The notes beneath the pieces were generated by a model. That model saw only the letters and a program-made list of their open reading frames with translations. It was not told where the DNA came from and did no database searches. A stretch of DNA of 64,000 nucleotides from the NCBI GenBank assembly GCA_905250075.1, contig CAJNOP010000135.1:108597-172596 (forward strand), read 5' to 3'. Each line of letters opens with the position of its first letter. The first letter of the stretch is position 1. The translations under genes and the position numbers were made by a program. Of this stretch, positions 35,901 to 47,125 are shown one piece after another. This DNA comes from Rotaria sp. Silwood1 (lineage: Eukaryota; Rotifera; Eurotatoria; Philodinida; Philodinidae).

Positions 35901-37480
35901 ACCGTGAATTGATTCCATTAGTTATATTGTTCCACTTTGAAATTATATCAAAACATTTAGATAGGTTCAAGATCTACAAAAATTTACTACCTGAATTTAC
36001 GGAAAAGGCACATATTAAAGGTTGTTTATTTAAAAAAATTCTATCAATATGTAATCCCTACTATAAATCGAGACCAGTATATCAAGTACCTGAATTTTAT
36101 GATGAAAAAAGGTATGAATTATTATATGAATCTTTTATATTAACAAAAAATCTTCAAGAGTCAATTTTTAAATTTCAAGTTTTGGAAAAGATTTTTAGCT
36201 TTGTTCATTATAAAGAATTAGAACTGACACTATTCATTCAACAAATAGTTGATGAGTTAATTTTAACATTTGACAATATTGAAAGTCTCAATAATCGAAT
36301 TATTGCATCAGTAAGATTATTATTTTGTGAATCGGGAGAATTTTGAAAAAAGTATTTAACAAATGCTATAGAAATTGAACGAGAGCAACTTTACTAGTGG
36401 AAGAAGAACACAGTTTTTCAATAGAATTTACTTCATAGATGGTCATACTTGGAATTCAATAATGCAAACCTTAAAAGTACCATCGCATCCATGATATGTA
36501 GAAGAACTACTTCATTCAACAATGAATTTAACAAGACGCTCTCAAATTACAGCAGATAATTGGATTGAATTCACAAGAGTTCTATCAGTTACAGATACAT
36601 GTCAATTTAAAGAAAAATTATATTTATCACGTACAGATATTGAAACCATACAATTTATTCTTGATGAAGTTTGCGCTTTAACAAATATTACTGATGAAAC
36701 ATATTTTGAAAATCTTGAGTCAAAAGTAATCAATCAGATAACTGTTAAAAGTTGAAGATCTTTCACGATGTAGTTATGATGAAATCGAACATATAGGTCG
36801 TTGTAATTTTACTGTTTCAGAGAATATGAGTAGAACAATATTAAATATATTAAGTAATATTTCAATAAGCATTGTTCTGATGAAAAATTTAATTAAATGG
36901 TTAATACAAAAGATGGCAAATTTCAAAGGTTTTTATGATACTATAGTTGCATTAACACTATGTGAAAATTTATTTGCTTTAGTCTCTGCGTGTGTTCAAC
37001 AGAAAGATTATTTGTATCGAAAAATAGCAAACTCTCAAAATTTTAATAAAATTCAAGTGATAAAACTTTTGGAAAAAATGCTCAATTATCATCCATATTT
37101 TCTAGCAAGAGGGAACGCTTTTATATTACTTGTAGCAATGGACTTGTCTGATCATAAAGTAACCATCAATGCCATGAACACATTACTTAATGAAAATCTT
37201 GTTAAAGAATATACTGTGATTGGGACTCCACTAATACATTTATCATCAAATGAGTTTATTAATAATGTATTGAAATCTTTAAAAAACGAAAGCGCCATAA
37301 AAGCTCATGAAATATTAAAAATTTTCATAGAATTTGCTTTAAATGAAAAAATAGATATAGACAGTAGGTCAAAAATAATAAATTATTTAGTAAAAGAAAT
37401 TGAACAATTGAAATTAAAGAAGGCTGTTAATTATTATTATACAGATATAAAAATTCCTTTTACAACAACATTAGAAAATG
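32935..37480 (+). pseudogene. decayed SIR2-like / NACHT (STAND) ATPase / helical-repeat gene
   Basis: Broken coding sequence spread over all three frames, in this order. (1) 33046-33300: [17 protein letters not shown] and NLLKWI, then [14 protein letters not shown], then ITEIQYRNTFEDLLQYI; this matches the C-terminal half of SIR2_2-like domains (FIG..GxxDPNF...YG..-dLl.yl). (2) 33380-33700: linker ([20 protein letters not shown]). (3) 33808-34190: P-loop HFIILGHPGSGKTTLSKWL, then Walker B-type ILFIFEGLDEGP, the order expected for a NACHT-type STAND ATPase. (4) 34200-35770: short fragments. (5) Longer frames 35774-36346, 36522-36755 and 36826-37480: alpha-helical, Leu/Ile-rich sequence that may be HEAT-like repeats. 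It ends in the assembly gap. The N-terminal half of the SIR2 domain was not found, and a telomere-like hairpin (33004-33045) interrupts the start. Confidence 0.6.
33004..33045. repeat. telomere-like hairpin inside SIR2/NACHT pseudogene
   Basis: AGGTGTGAGTATTCATG and CATCCACAGCCACACTC face each other; the insertion lies immediately before the SIR2-like segment. Confidence 0.4.
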
Positions 37481-37580
37481 NNNNNNNNNNNNNNNNNNNN
37501 NNNNNNNNNNNNNNNNNNNNNNNNNNNNNNNNNNNNNNNNNNNNNNNNNNNNNNNNNNNNNNNNNNNNNNNNNNNNNNNN
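37481..37580. other. assembly gap (100 N)
   Basis: Placeholder gap of 100 N; the right edge is C-rich telomere-like repeat, which probably caused the break. Confidence 0.99.
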
Positions 37581-37621
37581 CCACCCACACCCACACCCAC
37601 ACCCCACACCCACACCCTCAC
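37581..37621. repeat. CCCACA telomere-like tract
   Basis: Several near-perfect CCCACA units (CACCCACACCCACACCC and following) directly at the gap edge; probably the right arm of a hairpin whose left arm lies in the gap. Confidence 0.8.
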
Positions 37622-40462
37622 TGAGATCAATAACTAGTTCTCGATGCTCAGACCACAACGATACCGCGTTTGACAATGACTAAGGGCGAGACCGAGAGGC
37701 TCGGGCTCGGTACATTCGTATACAGAAATTCTAAAAAAATCGACCACCAGAGGGTCTTCTAATATGACGAGACTTCTCGTTTAGTGAGAAGAGGTAGAAC
37801 TATACTCAGCTGCTATGCCATTCCAAATATAGAAACTACAGTATTTTGAATGTCTTGACTTAAGCAAACGTTTGCAGGTAGCTTTTCAGTTTCAGAGACT
37901 AGGATATGACTGATGGTTTTTCGGTGTGTTTATCTAAGCGTTGAAAGCTCTAGATGCTACCAACTAGATTACTAAGTTAGTTATTCTTCAAAAATAAATT
38001 ATATGAGAATAAAAACCCCAAAACAATTGTCTTCTGCATTGAAAGCTTACGACTATGACTATGAATCTAGCTTGTTAGTGAAACTCCAGTAGAAAAAAGT
38101 CTTTCCACTTAAAATAGAGGAGGAATTTTGTTTCGCTCTTTACCTTTAAGTCTTGTCAATTCGCAATTGATGAAACACCTGAATGACTGTGAATCTTAAC
38201 GCTCACTTTTATAACACTTCTGTTGCAAAAATATTTCTATTCCTAACTAGAGATTGCTTATCCAGTTTGGACTTCGTGAAATTTTCCACTGACTCAGACT
38301 GGAAGAAAAATCATATTATGTGTGTCTCTAACCAATGATACAATAACACAAGAAAAAAATTTGTTTTTTCTCTTCAACAATAAAAGTAACTCTCTGCGTC
38401 ACTCGAAAGGGTGATGTTTTGATTTCAAATCTGCAGAGCTTTCATGTTAAGTCAGAATGAAAGAAAAGAAATTTCTTTTACTCTTTCTTTCAATTAATGC
38501 AATACCTCAAAAACAAGATATCCTTGTGATTTTCGATGATCAATAAACCAGTCAACGAACAGAAAAATCAAGAAATTAATATATTCGATGCTGCGATGCT
38601 CTACTGCTGACACAAGCTGAAGACGGAAAGTAAGAAAGACACTTCTAATTGAAGGAATCAAAATACATATCAACGTGATTCAAAATATTGATTAAGTTCA
38701 TATAAGCTAAAAATTACACCATTAGAAAGAGCATGGAAAACTGAGTATTGTACTAAAATGTGAGCGAGGATTATTTCCGAGTGATCAGTAAAACTTTTTT
38801 GAACTACTTTTCGCAGCAAACGTTTCTTCCTTTTCTTGACACGTTTTTTTTCTTCTGTTCGTCACTGCACGCGATTTGCTGGTGGAATGGGTCTTTAAAG
38901 TTTTACGTAATCAATCTTCTACTCATTTTTGATCCCCACACTCTCTTAATCGATTGATTGGATTCGAAGAGAAATGAAGGTAATCATGGTAAAAAAACCA
39001 ATTAGTTAAAGGTCGAATGGTTTATATCATAGTCATATCCTCTAGACAAAGCTAGTGGTCGGCATCAAAACAAAAGATTTTGAATAACGATTACTAAAGA
39101 GTTCATTTGTCAAGTTACTCGTTCATCAATATCAGTTTAATATAAATTTTTACTACTTCCAAAATATTTCTCATCTGATATTTATGTATGACTTAAATGT
39201 AGAAGATATAATATGATAGGCAGTAATTGATGTTATCGGAAAATAAATGTATTTATATACAAGGAGAAAATATTGTCGAATTTAATTCGAGGAATATGCA
39301 TTAAAATTTTCGACGTTTCTCGTATCTGCGAAGTTTCGTAACTCGGGTTGATAAACTATAGCGCAACTTTTGAATATTTTAAATCGTGAAAGTATCTATA
39401 CTAGAAGTTTCTACTAAAGGCAAGGAGAAAGAGAGATAAAGATGAAATAAAGTCATTGAGCATTGCGGATTGTCACTTATTATTATTATTATTATTATTA
39501 TCATAATGTATCAGTGCAAACAAGTAAAAATCATACTCTTTTAAGTCATCATCTAGTGCTTATTCATTTCAATCACATTTTCATTTCTATAAAATACAGT
39601 AATGATTAATTCACTCACTGATCTCTTTCGTAAAGTAGATGGAATTTCTCTTTGAATTTATTTATGCATTTTTTTGTTTAAAGTGTTCTTGTTCTGAGAA
39701 ATGTAAAAATAAGACCAGTGTTTTTCCAGCAAGAGTACATCACCAATCAAAGTTTTAAAAAATTTATGGGTACACTATTTGCTCTATATTGGAAGTAAGA
39801 AGAAATTACGTAAGCGGGATGAAATATAGAGAATAATTATCACATCAGAAGTCTGAAAAAAGATACTTATTGTTATCTCAATGAGATTTATGATAGTTTA
39901 ATCGAGGAGAAAAGTATTTTATTAGAGAAAGTGAACATGATAGGTTGGTACTCTTCAATAATAACCATACTGTTTGCATTAAAATGTGATGATATAGTGA
40001 TTCGTATCGATAATGATTAAGGACATTAATCGTGACATCGAATGTTCCATTATTTTACTAGTCTTAATTCTCGAATATATCTGATCGTTGGTTTTCACAG
40101 TTGTACCTTTCCTCTCTGATTCTCTTGTTTTTCTTTCATGAAGGCATTTTTCAGATTCTTCTGAGATGAGTATTAGTTGAACAGAGAGATATAGAAAAAA
40201 GGAAAGAGAAGTTTGACAAGAAAATTTTCTGCGTTTGAATAAAGTTTCATATAATTAGATTGAAATTATCTAACAGAGAAGAAAGAAAGTGAACTTATTG
40301 CATAAAATAAAAGAGAAAACAAAATGTAGAACATGACTGATTTACAAAAAAGGCGCGCATCATTATTAGCAACTCCTTTCTTTTTGAATTGTTTTTTCCT
40401 ATTAATTTTTGATCAATTCAATTCATTTGCTTTTGTTCAAACAATCCTGTTTATGTGAATCT
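37622..40462. other. intergenic region, no gene seen
   Basis: AT-rich, with a (TTA)n microsatellite at about 39477-39500. Short ORFs (for example 38760-38957) have no family resemblance. Confidence 0.4.
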
Positions 40463-40804
40463 ATGCAGCAAGATACGATCACAAATGAACTCAATGGACG
40501 AGTATCGAATCTAACGACTGTGTCTTCGATACTTGGAGACAACAATCTGATGGTCTTGCGAGGTCAACAACCGAATCGCATATTTTCGTGCATTGATGAG
40601 GAAGAAGATTAGATCTCTTTCCAACAAAATCAGAGTGAACCACAATTATTAATGATGAATATGAATATTAATTCATCATCTCGGATGACAGATACAATTT
40701 TAACAGATGAAAAAGGAGAAATTAACATGTCTCAATTGGATGAATCGGTGATCAATCATTTTCGACCTTTCGATAAAGACAATCATGAGATCGAACACCG
40801 ATAG
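40463..40804 (+). pseudogene. unrecognised coding remnant with in-frame stop
   Basis: One frame stays open from an ATG at 40463 to 40804 apart from a single TAG (40610-40612). It reads MQQDTITNELNGRVSNL, later QQPNRIFSCIDEEED, stop, ISFQQNQSEPQLL and SQLDESVINHFRPFDKD. The polar, acidic composition with balanced codons differs from neighbouring noncoding sequence and suggests a former exon. No family is recognised. Possible continuation in other frames to about 40920. It may be a pseudogene or an exon containing a sequencing error. Confidence 0.35.
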
Positions 40805-41192
40805 AAATAAACTCATATTTTTCCAACGCATAGCAGTGAAATTACCGTCAGTTTTGACAAGCAAGTCATCAGAAGGAATCGTTTTCAAGTTAATTTTACA
40901 AAGTAAGTTCACGGTTGAACTTTACCGATTTCGTGTTTTGTGAACGGGTGGTTTCGATCAAACTGATCGATTATAATAATTTATTTTATTTTCTGTTAGA
41001 TGACAACTATTTACAGATGAATGAACTATGAAAAAGCCTAAAGTACTGGGAAAAAACAATGATGATGTGGAAAAAAACCCAATACTATCTCACAAAAATA
41101 GAAGAAAAGGAAAAGAAAGGAAAAAGACATATATATCATACGTTTCCTCTATGTACGATAGCAGAACAGAAGAAAGAAAAAGGAAAATACCA

Positions 41193-42868
41193 CCCATGGC
41201 GTAAATTTCTGCGAAAAAAACGCGTTCTCAAAACGCATTTTTCCATAGTTGCGAAACGCGTTAATGCTGACCGGTTTAACGCATTTCACATCTGCTAATA
41301 CGAACGCTGTGAAACGATCGTTTTTCTAAAAACGTTTCGTAGCGGTTCTCTAACTGTGGTGTCGTATATTCTAGATGGAAAAAAATGAAAACCGTCAAGT
41401 ACTTCATGCACTTTGAGTTGCAGATGCCATTAATTTACTCGCTTACATTTTTCATACACCTTTAGAGCCATAACTTAGATCAATTTTGATAAAGCCAACA
41501 CATAGATTCGAACACGAGAACATAAGAGTAGAAGACATGTGTACAAACCGTTCAACTAAAATAATCTAATGATATAAGTGCTTATTCTATAGTCTTTCAG
41601 AGTCTTCCGTAAACTTACTAAATTAGATTTTCAGTATCCCAAACCATTAAATTAAAAATTATCATTTCCTTGGTGCCTATACCCAATAACGAGTCTGATC
41701 TCCTCTTGGTATATTTTTTATTTGAACTTGTTTAAATTTAAATTAAAATACCCAATTGAAACGATTTTAATTCATTTGAATTGTATTTAATATTTAAACA
41801 AGTTGAATCTCTTAGATATAAATTTTAAGAAATTTAAAAATAAATTTTTTGAATTGTTTTTTTTATTTGATAGATTTTTGTATATGTAAATTCGTCATCC
41901 TTTTATCCAAAAGTATCACTAAATGCAAAGAATCTTCTTTTGTAAATCGAATATTCTTTTTATTAATAAGTCACGCTTACAGTAACAAAGTACGAACAAA
42001 ATTCATATTTAATAGTATTGTACACAGTATCATCAGTTACTATCAAGTAGTCCAAATATGAATTCATATCAATAATTGTTCAAATTATAAATAACTCGAT
42101 ATTCTTTTCTTCACAAATAAACAAACAAAGTTGTCGTACACATTATACTAGCATCAGTCTTTACTAAATCTTTTCGAATTGTTCAATATTTAAAACAATG
42201 CTTGGTTGAACGTTGCGAAACACGTTTTCTTTCAATAAAAACCTAGTCAAAATGAGTTTTCAAGGAAGAAAAAAATATTTTTCTTACACTTTGATGTTCA
42301 ATATTAGTCTAATTACCAATCAGACTTATATAATAGTCTAGCAGCCTAAACATTTAGAAGAATTCGATTTTAATTTTGCGTTTGGAAAGTTTGGGTCATG
42401 GTTTTCATGTTGCAAAACAGTGCAAGGAAAAAAATATTCAAATCCCATTTAGTATAATTTCTAAAATAGTGCCAGAATTAACTTTGCTTAACTCGTACAT
42501 TTTGTACAGATAAATTCCTGCAAGATTCTGTGTAAAACGGATATATTTTGCATCATTTCAAACAAAAACGATGCAAAATGCGTTTGAAAAGGAAACGCGT
42601 TTCACATTTCTCCGAATCTGTGTCTCTGGAACGCGTTACCTATCGACCGAAATGCGTTCGACATTATTATACTTCGGAAACGCTTCGAAACGCAATCTTG
42701 GAAAAACGCGTTTCAGATCGTTTCAAAAAACAACAGCAGCAAAACGCATTCTATCGAAGTAAGAATGCTGTGAAACGCGTTCTATATTGAAAAAACGCTG
42801 CGAAACGCATGCTCCAATCTCAGAAACGTGTTACGCAGTCCGTTTCCTTGAATATTTTACTCCATGGG
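41193..42868. mobile_element. candidate DNA transposon with AAACGC-rich subterminal arrays
   Basis: The left end CCCATGGCGTAAATTTC (41193 on) and the complement of the right end, CCCATGGAGTAAAATATTC (to 42868), form inverted termini. Both ends are packed with AAACGC/GCGTTT motifs, often as AAACGCGTT: about 41215-41345 at the left, 42535-42840 at the right. The 1.1 kb in between is AT-rich with few such motifs (one near 42217). Arrays of a short motif near both ends are known as transposase-binding sites in hAT elements (AAACGG in Ac/Ds). No transposase was found, so it would be non-autonomous. A target duplication is not clear. Confidence 0.55.
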
Positions 42869-44019
42869 CACATACAACTGATTCATCCTATAATATTATT
42901 GCTTCTGTGTTCGTTGATTCACGAAAAATCTTGACGCATAGAAGTGCAAAAGAAAGAGTTATTGGTTGCGAATGTAACATTGACTTTTTAAAGCGTTGAG
43001 TCTGTGTAAGAAACATGAAAAGGTAAGATTGTTTTTAATGTGAACTTTGTTCCTTTATAAGTTGAAAAGATCGTTTGAGATTCCATATGAATTTCTCAAA
43101 GGGTTTTGTCCACCTAACAGAGTCTCTTAATAATTTTCAGAGTTACCCGATAACAGAACCTTCATATTAATAAAATGCTCGATATTACGCAATATTTTAG
43201 AGGCTAACAGACTGAATACATATTTAGTAAGACATGCAAAAAACTCTCTGTCAACTTTTATTTTTGACCTTTAGTCAGCAACAATTCAAGCTCGATTAAA
43301 AGAGAAGCTCCAGCGATTCCACTAGCTGACATTTTATGACTTTGAACTGAAATCGCAGAAACTATCAAAAAAAACGTATATTAATAAATTTTTCTACCAT
43401 CTAGGATCATGAAGCTATAATGGTTCGTTCTTTATATCTGGGATCCTAATAAATATCAAAAAAGACTTTTTTTCATTTCTTTCTAGTTTAAGAGATGTTA
43501 ATGAGAGAATCAGAAAGATCATATTTTTATGCGAGTTGATCAAGAAATGCAAAAAACTCGTTGCCTTCAACTAAATCTCTCTGTGTAAATATTAAAGAGA
43601 AAATAGAAATTTGGAAATATGCCGTTGAGCAGTCAGAAAATATCTTGTTCGTCTTTGATATGTGAAGTTCTTTTTATGTCATCTTGGTCTGAGGTGCAAT
43701 GCATGAGTATCAGTATTAGCCAGCACATGTTTAAAACTGAGTGCCATTTTAGATCACTCGTCCGAGTGGATAGGCCAGCGAAAAATAAGAATGTGACCGA
43801 CAATTTTTTTTTATTTAATTAAGCACCTTACAAAAAAAAGTGGATTGACTCCATTGAGTCCTGACCACTCACAAGTTTCAAATTTTGTCAATAAGAAAAA
43901 GAGATGAGAATAGAAGTAGAAATAGGGAGCAGTTAAGTTTAGTTAATTACATAATGATTTGGTCGAGTGATGTTGAAAATAGGGTTTTACTTATTTTCAG
44001 ATACAGGTTGGAGTAGACA
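42869..44019. other. intergenic region, nothing recognised
   Basis: AT-rich; the ORF at 43619-43822 has no family resemblance. Confidence 0.4.
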
Positions 44020-44086
44020 GAAGACGAATGACGAATGACGAAATAGGCGTGTACGATTGAATGTATTTTGACGAGTATTAGTATGA

Positions 44087-47000
44087 TTATGAGTATACGA
44101 AGTTCAGTAATTTATCGAAAAAGTTATTGTTAATATTATGATCGTCGTATATAGCAGCTATTCTATTGTTTGGTCTTCCTTGTTGAAGCCATGGAATACA
44201 TGCTTTTTCTTTGTAGTGAGATGCGACAACATTGACAATATTTTTGTTTAACAAATAGCAGGAAATGAGTTCGGGTTCGTAGAGTTGAATGTTCTTGAAT
44301 CTATTTATTAAACATATTTTATATTTCATCTCTAACGTTGGCAGACCAAATACATTGTGTAGATCAGCATTTGAACTTTGAAATAAGCAGTAAATTGTCC
44401 TTAGAAATCGTCTGTATGATCCATTTATTCGCTGCTGTGCTGTTGAAGATAATAGGCACTATATTGTAGATATTGAATAGATATGAGGCCATGCATAGGT
44501 GGTAAAAAAGCGCTTTTTTAAAGTAAAGAATGATGGGAATTGATGGTGAATGTATTTTAATATTACATATGCTCGACGGAGCTTTATCAATTGATCATCC
44601 AGTACGAAGCGAAACGAAAGTTTAGCATCTATGTGAAAGCCGAGGTATTTATAATTTGTTTTCTTCGTTAGTGCCGATCCGTTGTATTTAATTTGTATGT
44701 TTGGACTTTGTACTGCTCTATGATAGATGACGAATTCGCTCTTAGTGACGTTAACTGGTTGATGCCAGTTAGTGGCATATTCATATAATTTCTTCATATC
44801 GTTGTTCATTATCCGTTCAATATCTTTTATTTGATTTTGATGATCTAAATATATCGATGGACTATACGCTATGGCCAAATCATCGACGTAAAGATGTACG
44901 TTTTCAGGTCGTTCGAAGATTAATGGTAAATCGTAGTGCGCTATAATAAATGCCATTGGTCCGAATACGCTTCCCTGAGGGGCGCCGCGGTAAATGTTTA
45001 TTTTTGAAGAGAGAACTCCTTCATAATCAATAATCACGGATCTACTAGTAAAATAATTTGTTATCCAATGTAAATACGCATCTGGACACTGTAGTTTATA
45101 TAGTTTGAGTACGAGGCCTTGGTACCATAACATGTCAAACGCTTGAAGAAAATCGATAAAGTTAACTGGTGTAAATGTATTATAACATAATGATTCGGTT
45201 ATGTTTTGAAGTAAATGATTAACGCGTGTCATTGTAGACATATGCGCCCGAGCGCCTGATTGTTGCCAAGGTAATATATTCATGTTATTCACCCATATGT
45301 TAAATTTTAGTAGAAATAGGCGCTCGTAAATTTTCCCGAAAATTGGTAACAGTGATATCGGACGAAGTTGATTTGTGGTGGGTGCTGGGTTGTCGACTTT
45401 ATTGAAGCATACAATTCTACTTTCTTTCCAGCTTTTACTCCAATAGGCTTTTGAGAAGAGTATGTTATAAGAGTCGGCAAGGAGTTTCATATAGTTTTGT
45501 GGTAGGATTTTTACCATCTTATTGGAGACTTTATCAAAACCGGCGGAGTTTTTTGTTTTCATAGATGTGATAACTTTCTTTACGTCGTTGGCTGTGAATT
45601 TCAAATCTGATTGAATACAGGCATGATGTATAGCTTCAGGGTTAGCTTGGCTTAGATTATCCCATATTTGTTGTGCTTCATGGTCAGTTTTATTATTTAT
45701 ATCGATTTGTGGAGGTGCAAATCGCGCCGAAAAATGATCGTGTAAACAGTCAACTATTTCGTTTGAGGATTTGAGGATGACGTTGTTGGAGGTAATTGCT
45801 GAGAATTGAGTCGACTTCTTCTTGTTTAATATTTTGATCGTTTTCCAAAATGTTGTAGGGTTCGGGGATGCTACGTTTAATATGAACTTGTTCCAATTAT
45901 CTGCTTTAAATTGACGAAGTTCGCGTTGTAAAAATTTGTGCCATGAGCGAAGACGTAGTCTGTCTACTTCCAATTTTGAATGTCGATATTTGTTTTGTAA
46001 GTGATGTTTATGTTTAATTAATAATCGAAGTGAGGGAGATAGTGTTGGTCGTATACGTTGACACTTATGCCAGATCGTAAGACGGTGTTTTAAAGCATTG
46101 AGTAGTTGCTGAAAAAATTCAAACCAAATGAAGGTGTCGGCTGTAGTTTTTCTTTCTTTACTCTCTAAATCATCGTAAATAATGGTTAAAATTGCCTGAT
46201 ATATATTCCAGTATGTCTTTGGGACATATAAAATATCATTATGAAATTCGACATTGTTGAACTCCGAGAATATTGGATAGTGATCGCTACTTTCGTATGG
46301 TAATGATCGACATTGTATATTGTAATCTGTCTGGGTTGATATTATTAGATCAATTGTAGTATCCGAGCGTAGCGAAGTTTTCATGCCTGCATTATGTACC
46401 ACGAGGTTATTTTCATCTAGCCATTTGCTTAATTCATTCCCTTTTTGGTTTGTTTTGGGGCATCCCCAGTTTGCATGCTTTGAATTAAAGTCACCAACGA
46501 TGATGATATTTTTGGACATAGATTTTAATAATGAAAGAGTAGTAATCGGTAATGGTTCAGTGGGTGGAGAATAGATTGACGCGATTGAATACGATTTGTG
46601 ACCGATGGTGATCGTTATTGCGACTATATTGGGTTGATCAATATCGATGGATATAGTTTTTAATTTTTTATCGACTGCCAGGACGACCCCACCATGTATA
46701 TTGGTACCTTCTTTTATAAATATGTTGTAAGAAAATAATAATTTTTCTAGTGTTTTACGTGGTATATTAGTGCCTAATTCATTTAAGGAGATGATCAATG
46801 GATGGTATTTGTCAATCATATCTAATAGTTCGTATTGGTTCGAGTAAAAGTATCGTATGTTGTAATGTAAGATTGACAATGGTATCGCAGGAGATTTCGG
46901 TTCTTTATAATGCTGGTGCCAACTATTGATCAATTTATCTCTCGAATAGGTCCAGCACCATTCCTGTAGAACCGATAAACCCAGTTCTGTTTGATATCTT

Positions 47001-47125
47001 GATGAATTGGGAGTTAATATTTCAAATTGACGAGACATTTCGGCGTATTTATAGGTATTAAATTGAATATTATTAATGTTAAGATTCATCAACATTCGAA
47101 AATATTGATTGTGATAATTCTGCAT
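44087..47125 (-). CDS. LINE ORF2: endonuclease and reverse transcriptase, one nonsense codon
   Basis: Drives target-primed reverse transcription. The apurinic-type endonuclease (about residues 80-310) shows LHYNIRYF, SLNELGTN, VGDFNSKHANWGC and SSDHYPIF, the expected metal and catalytic positions. The reverse transcriptase (about 500-800) shows LRPISLLPIFGKIYE, FIDFLQAFDMLW, GAPQGSVFGP and the catalytic YVDD at 746-749. A TAG at 44459-44461 ends the 888-residue open frame, but the same frame continues open for another 123 codons to a stop at 44087 (RINGSYRRFLRTIYC, then VFGLPTLEMKYKIC), reading like a normal LINE C-terminus. So the full product would be about 1012 residues interrupted by one nonsense mutation. 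The ATG at 47125 overlaps the end of ORF1 by 47 nt in another frame, suggesting reinitiation or frameshifting. Confidence 0.92.
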
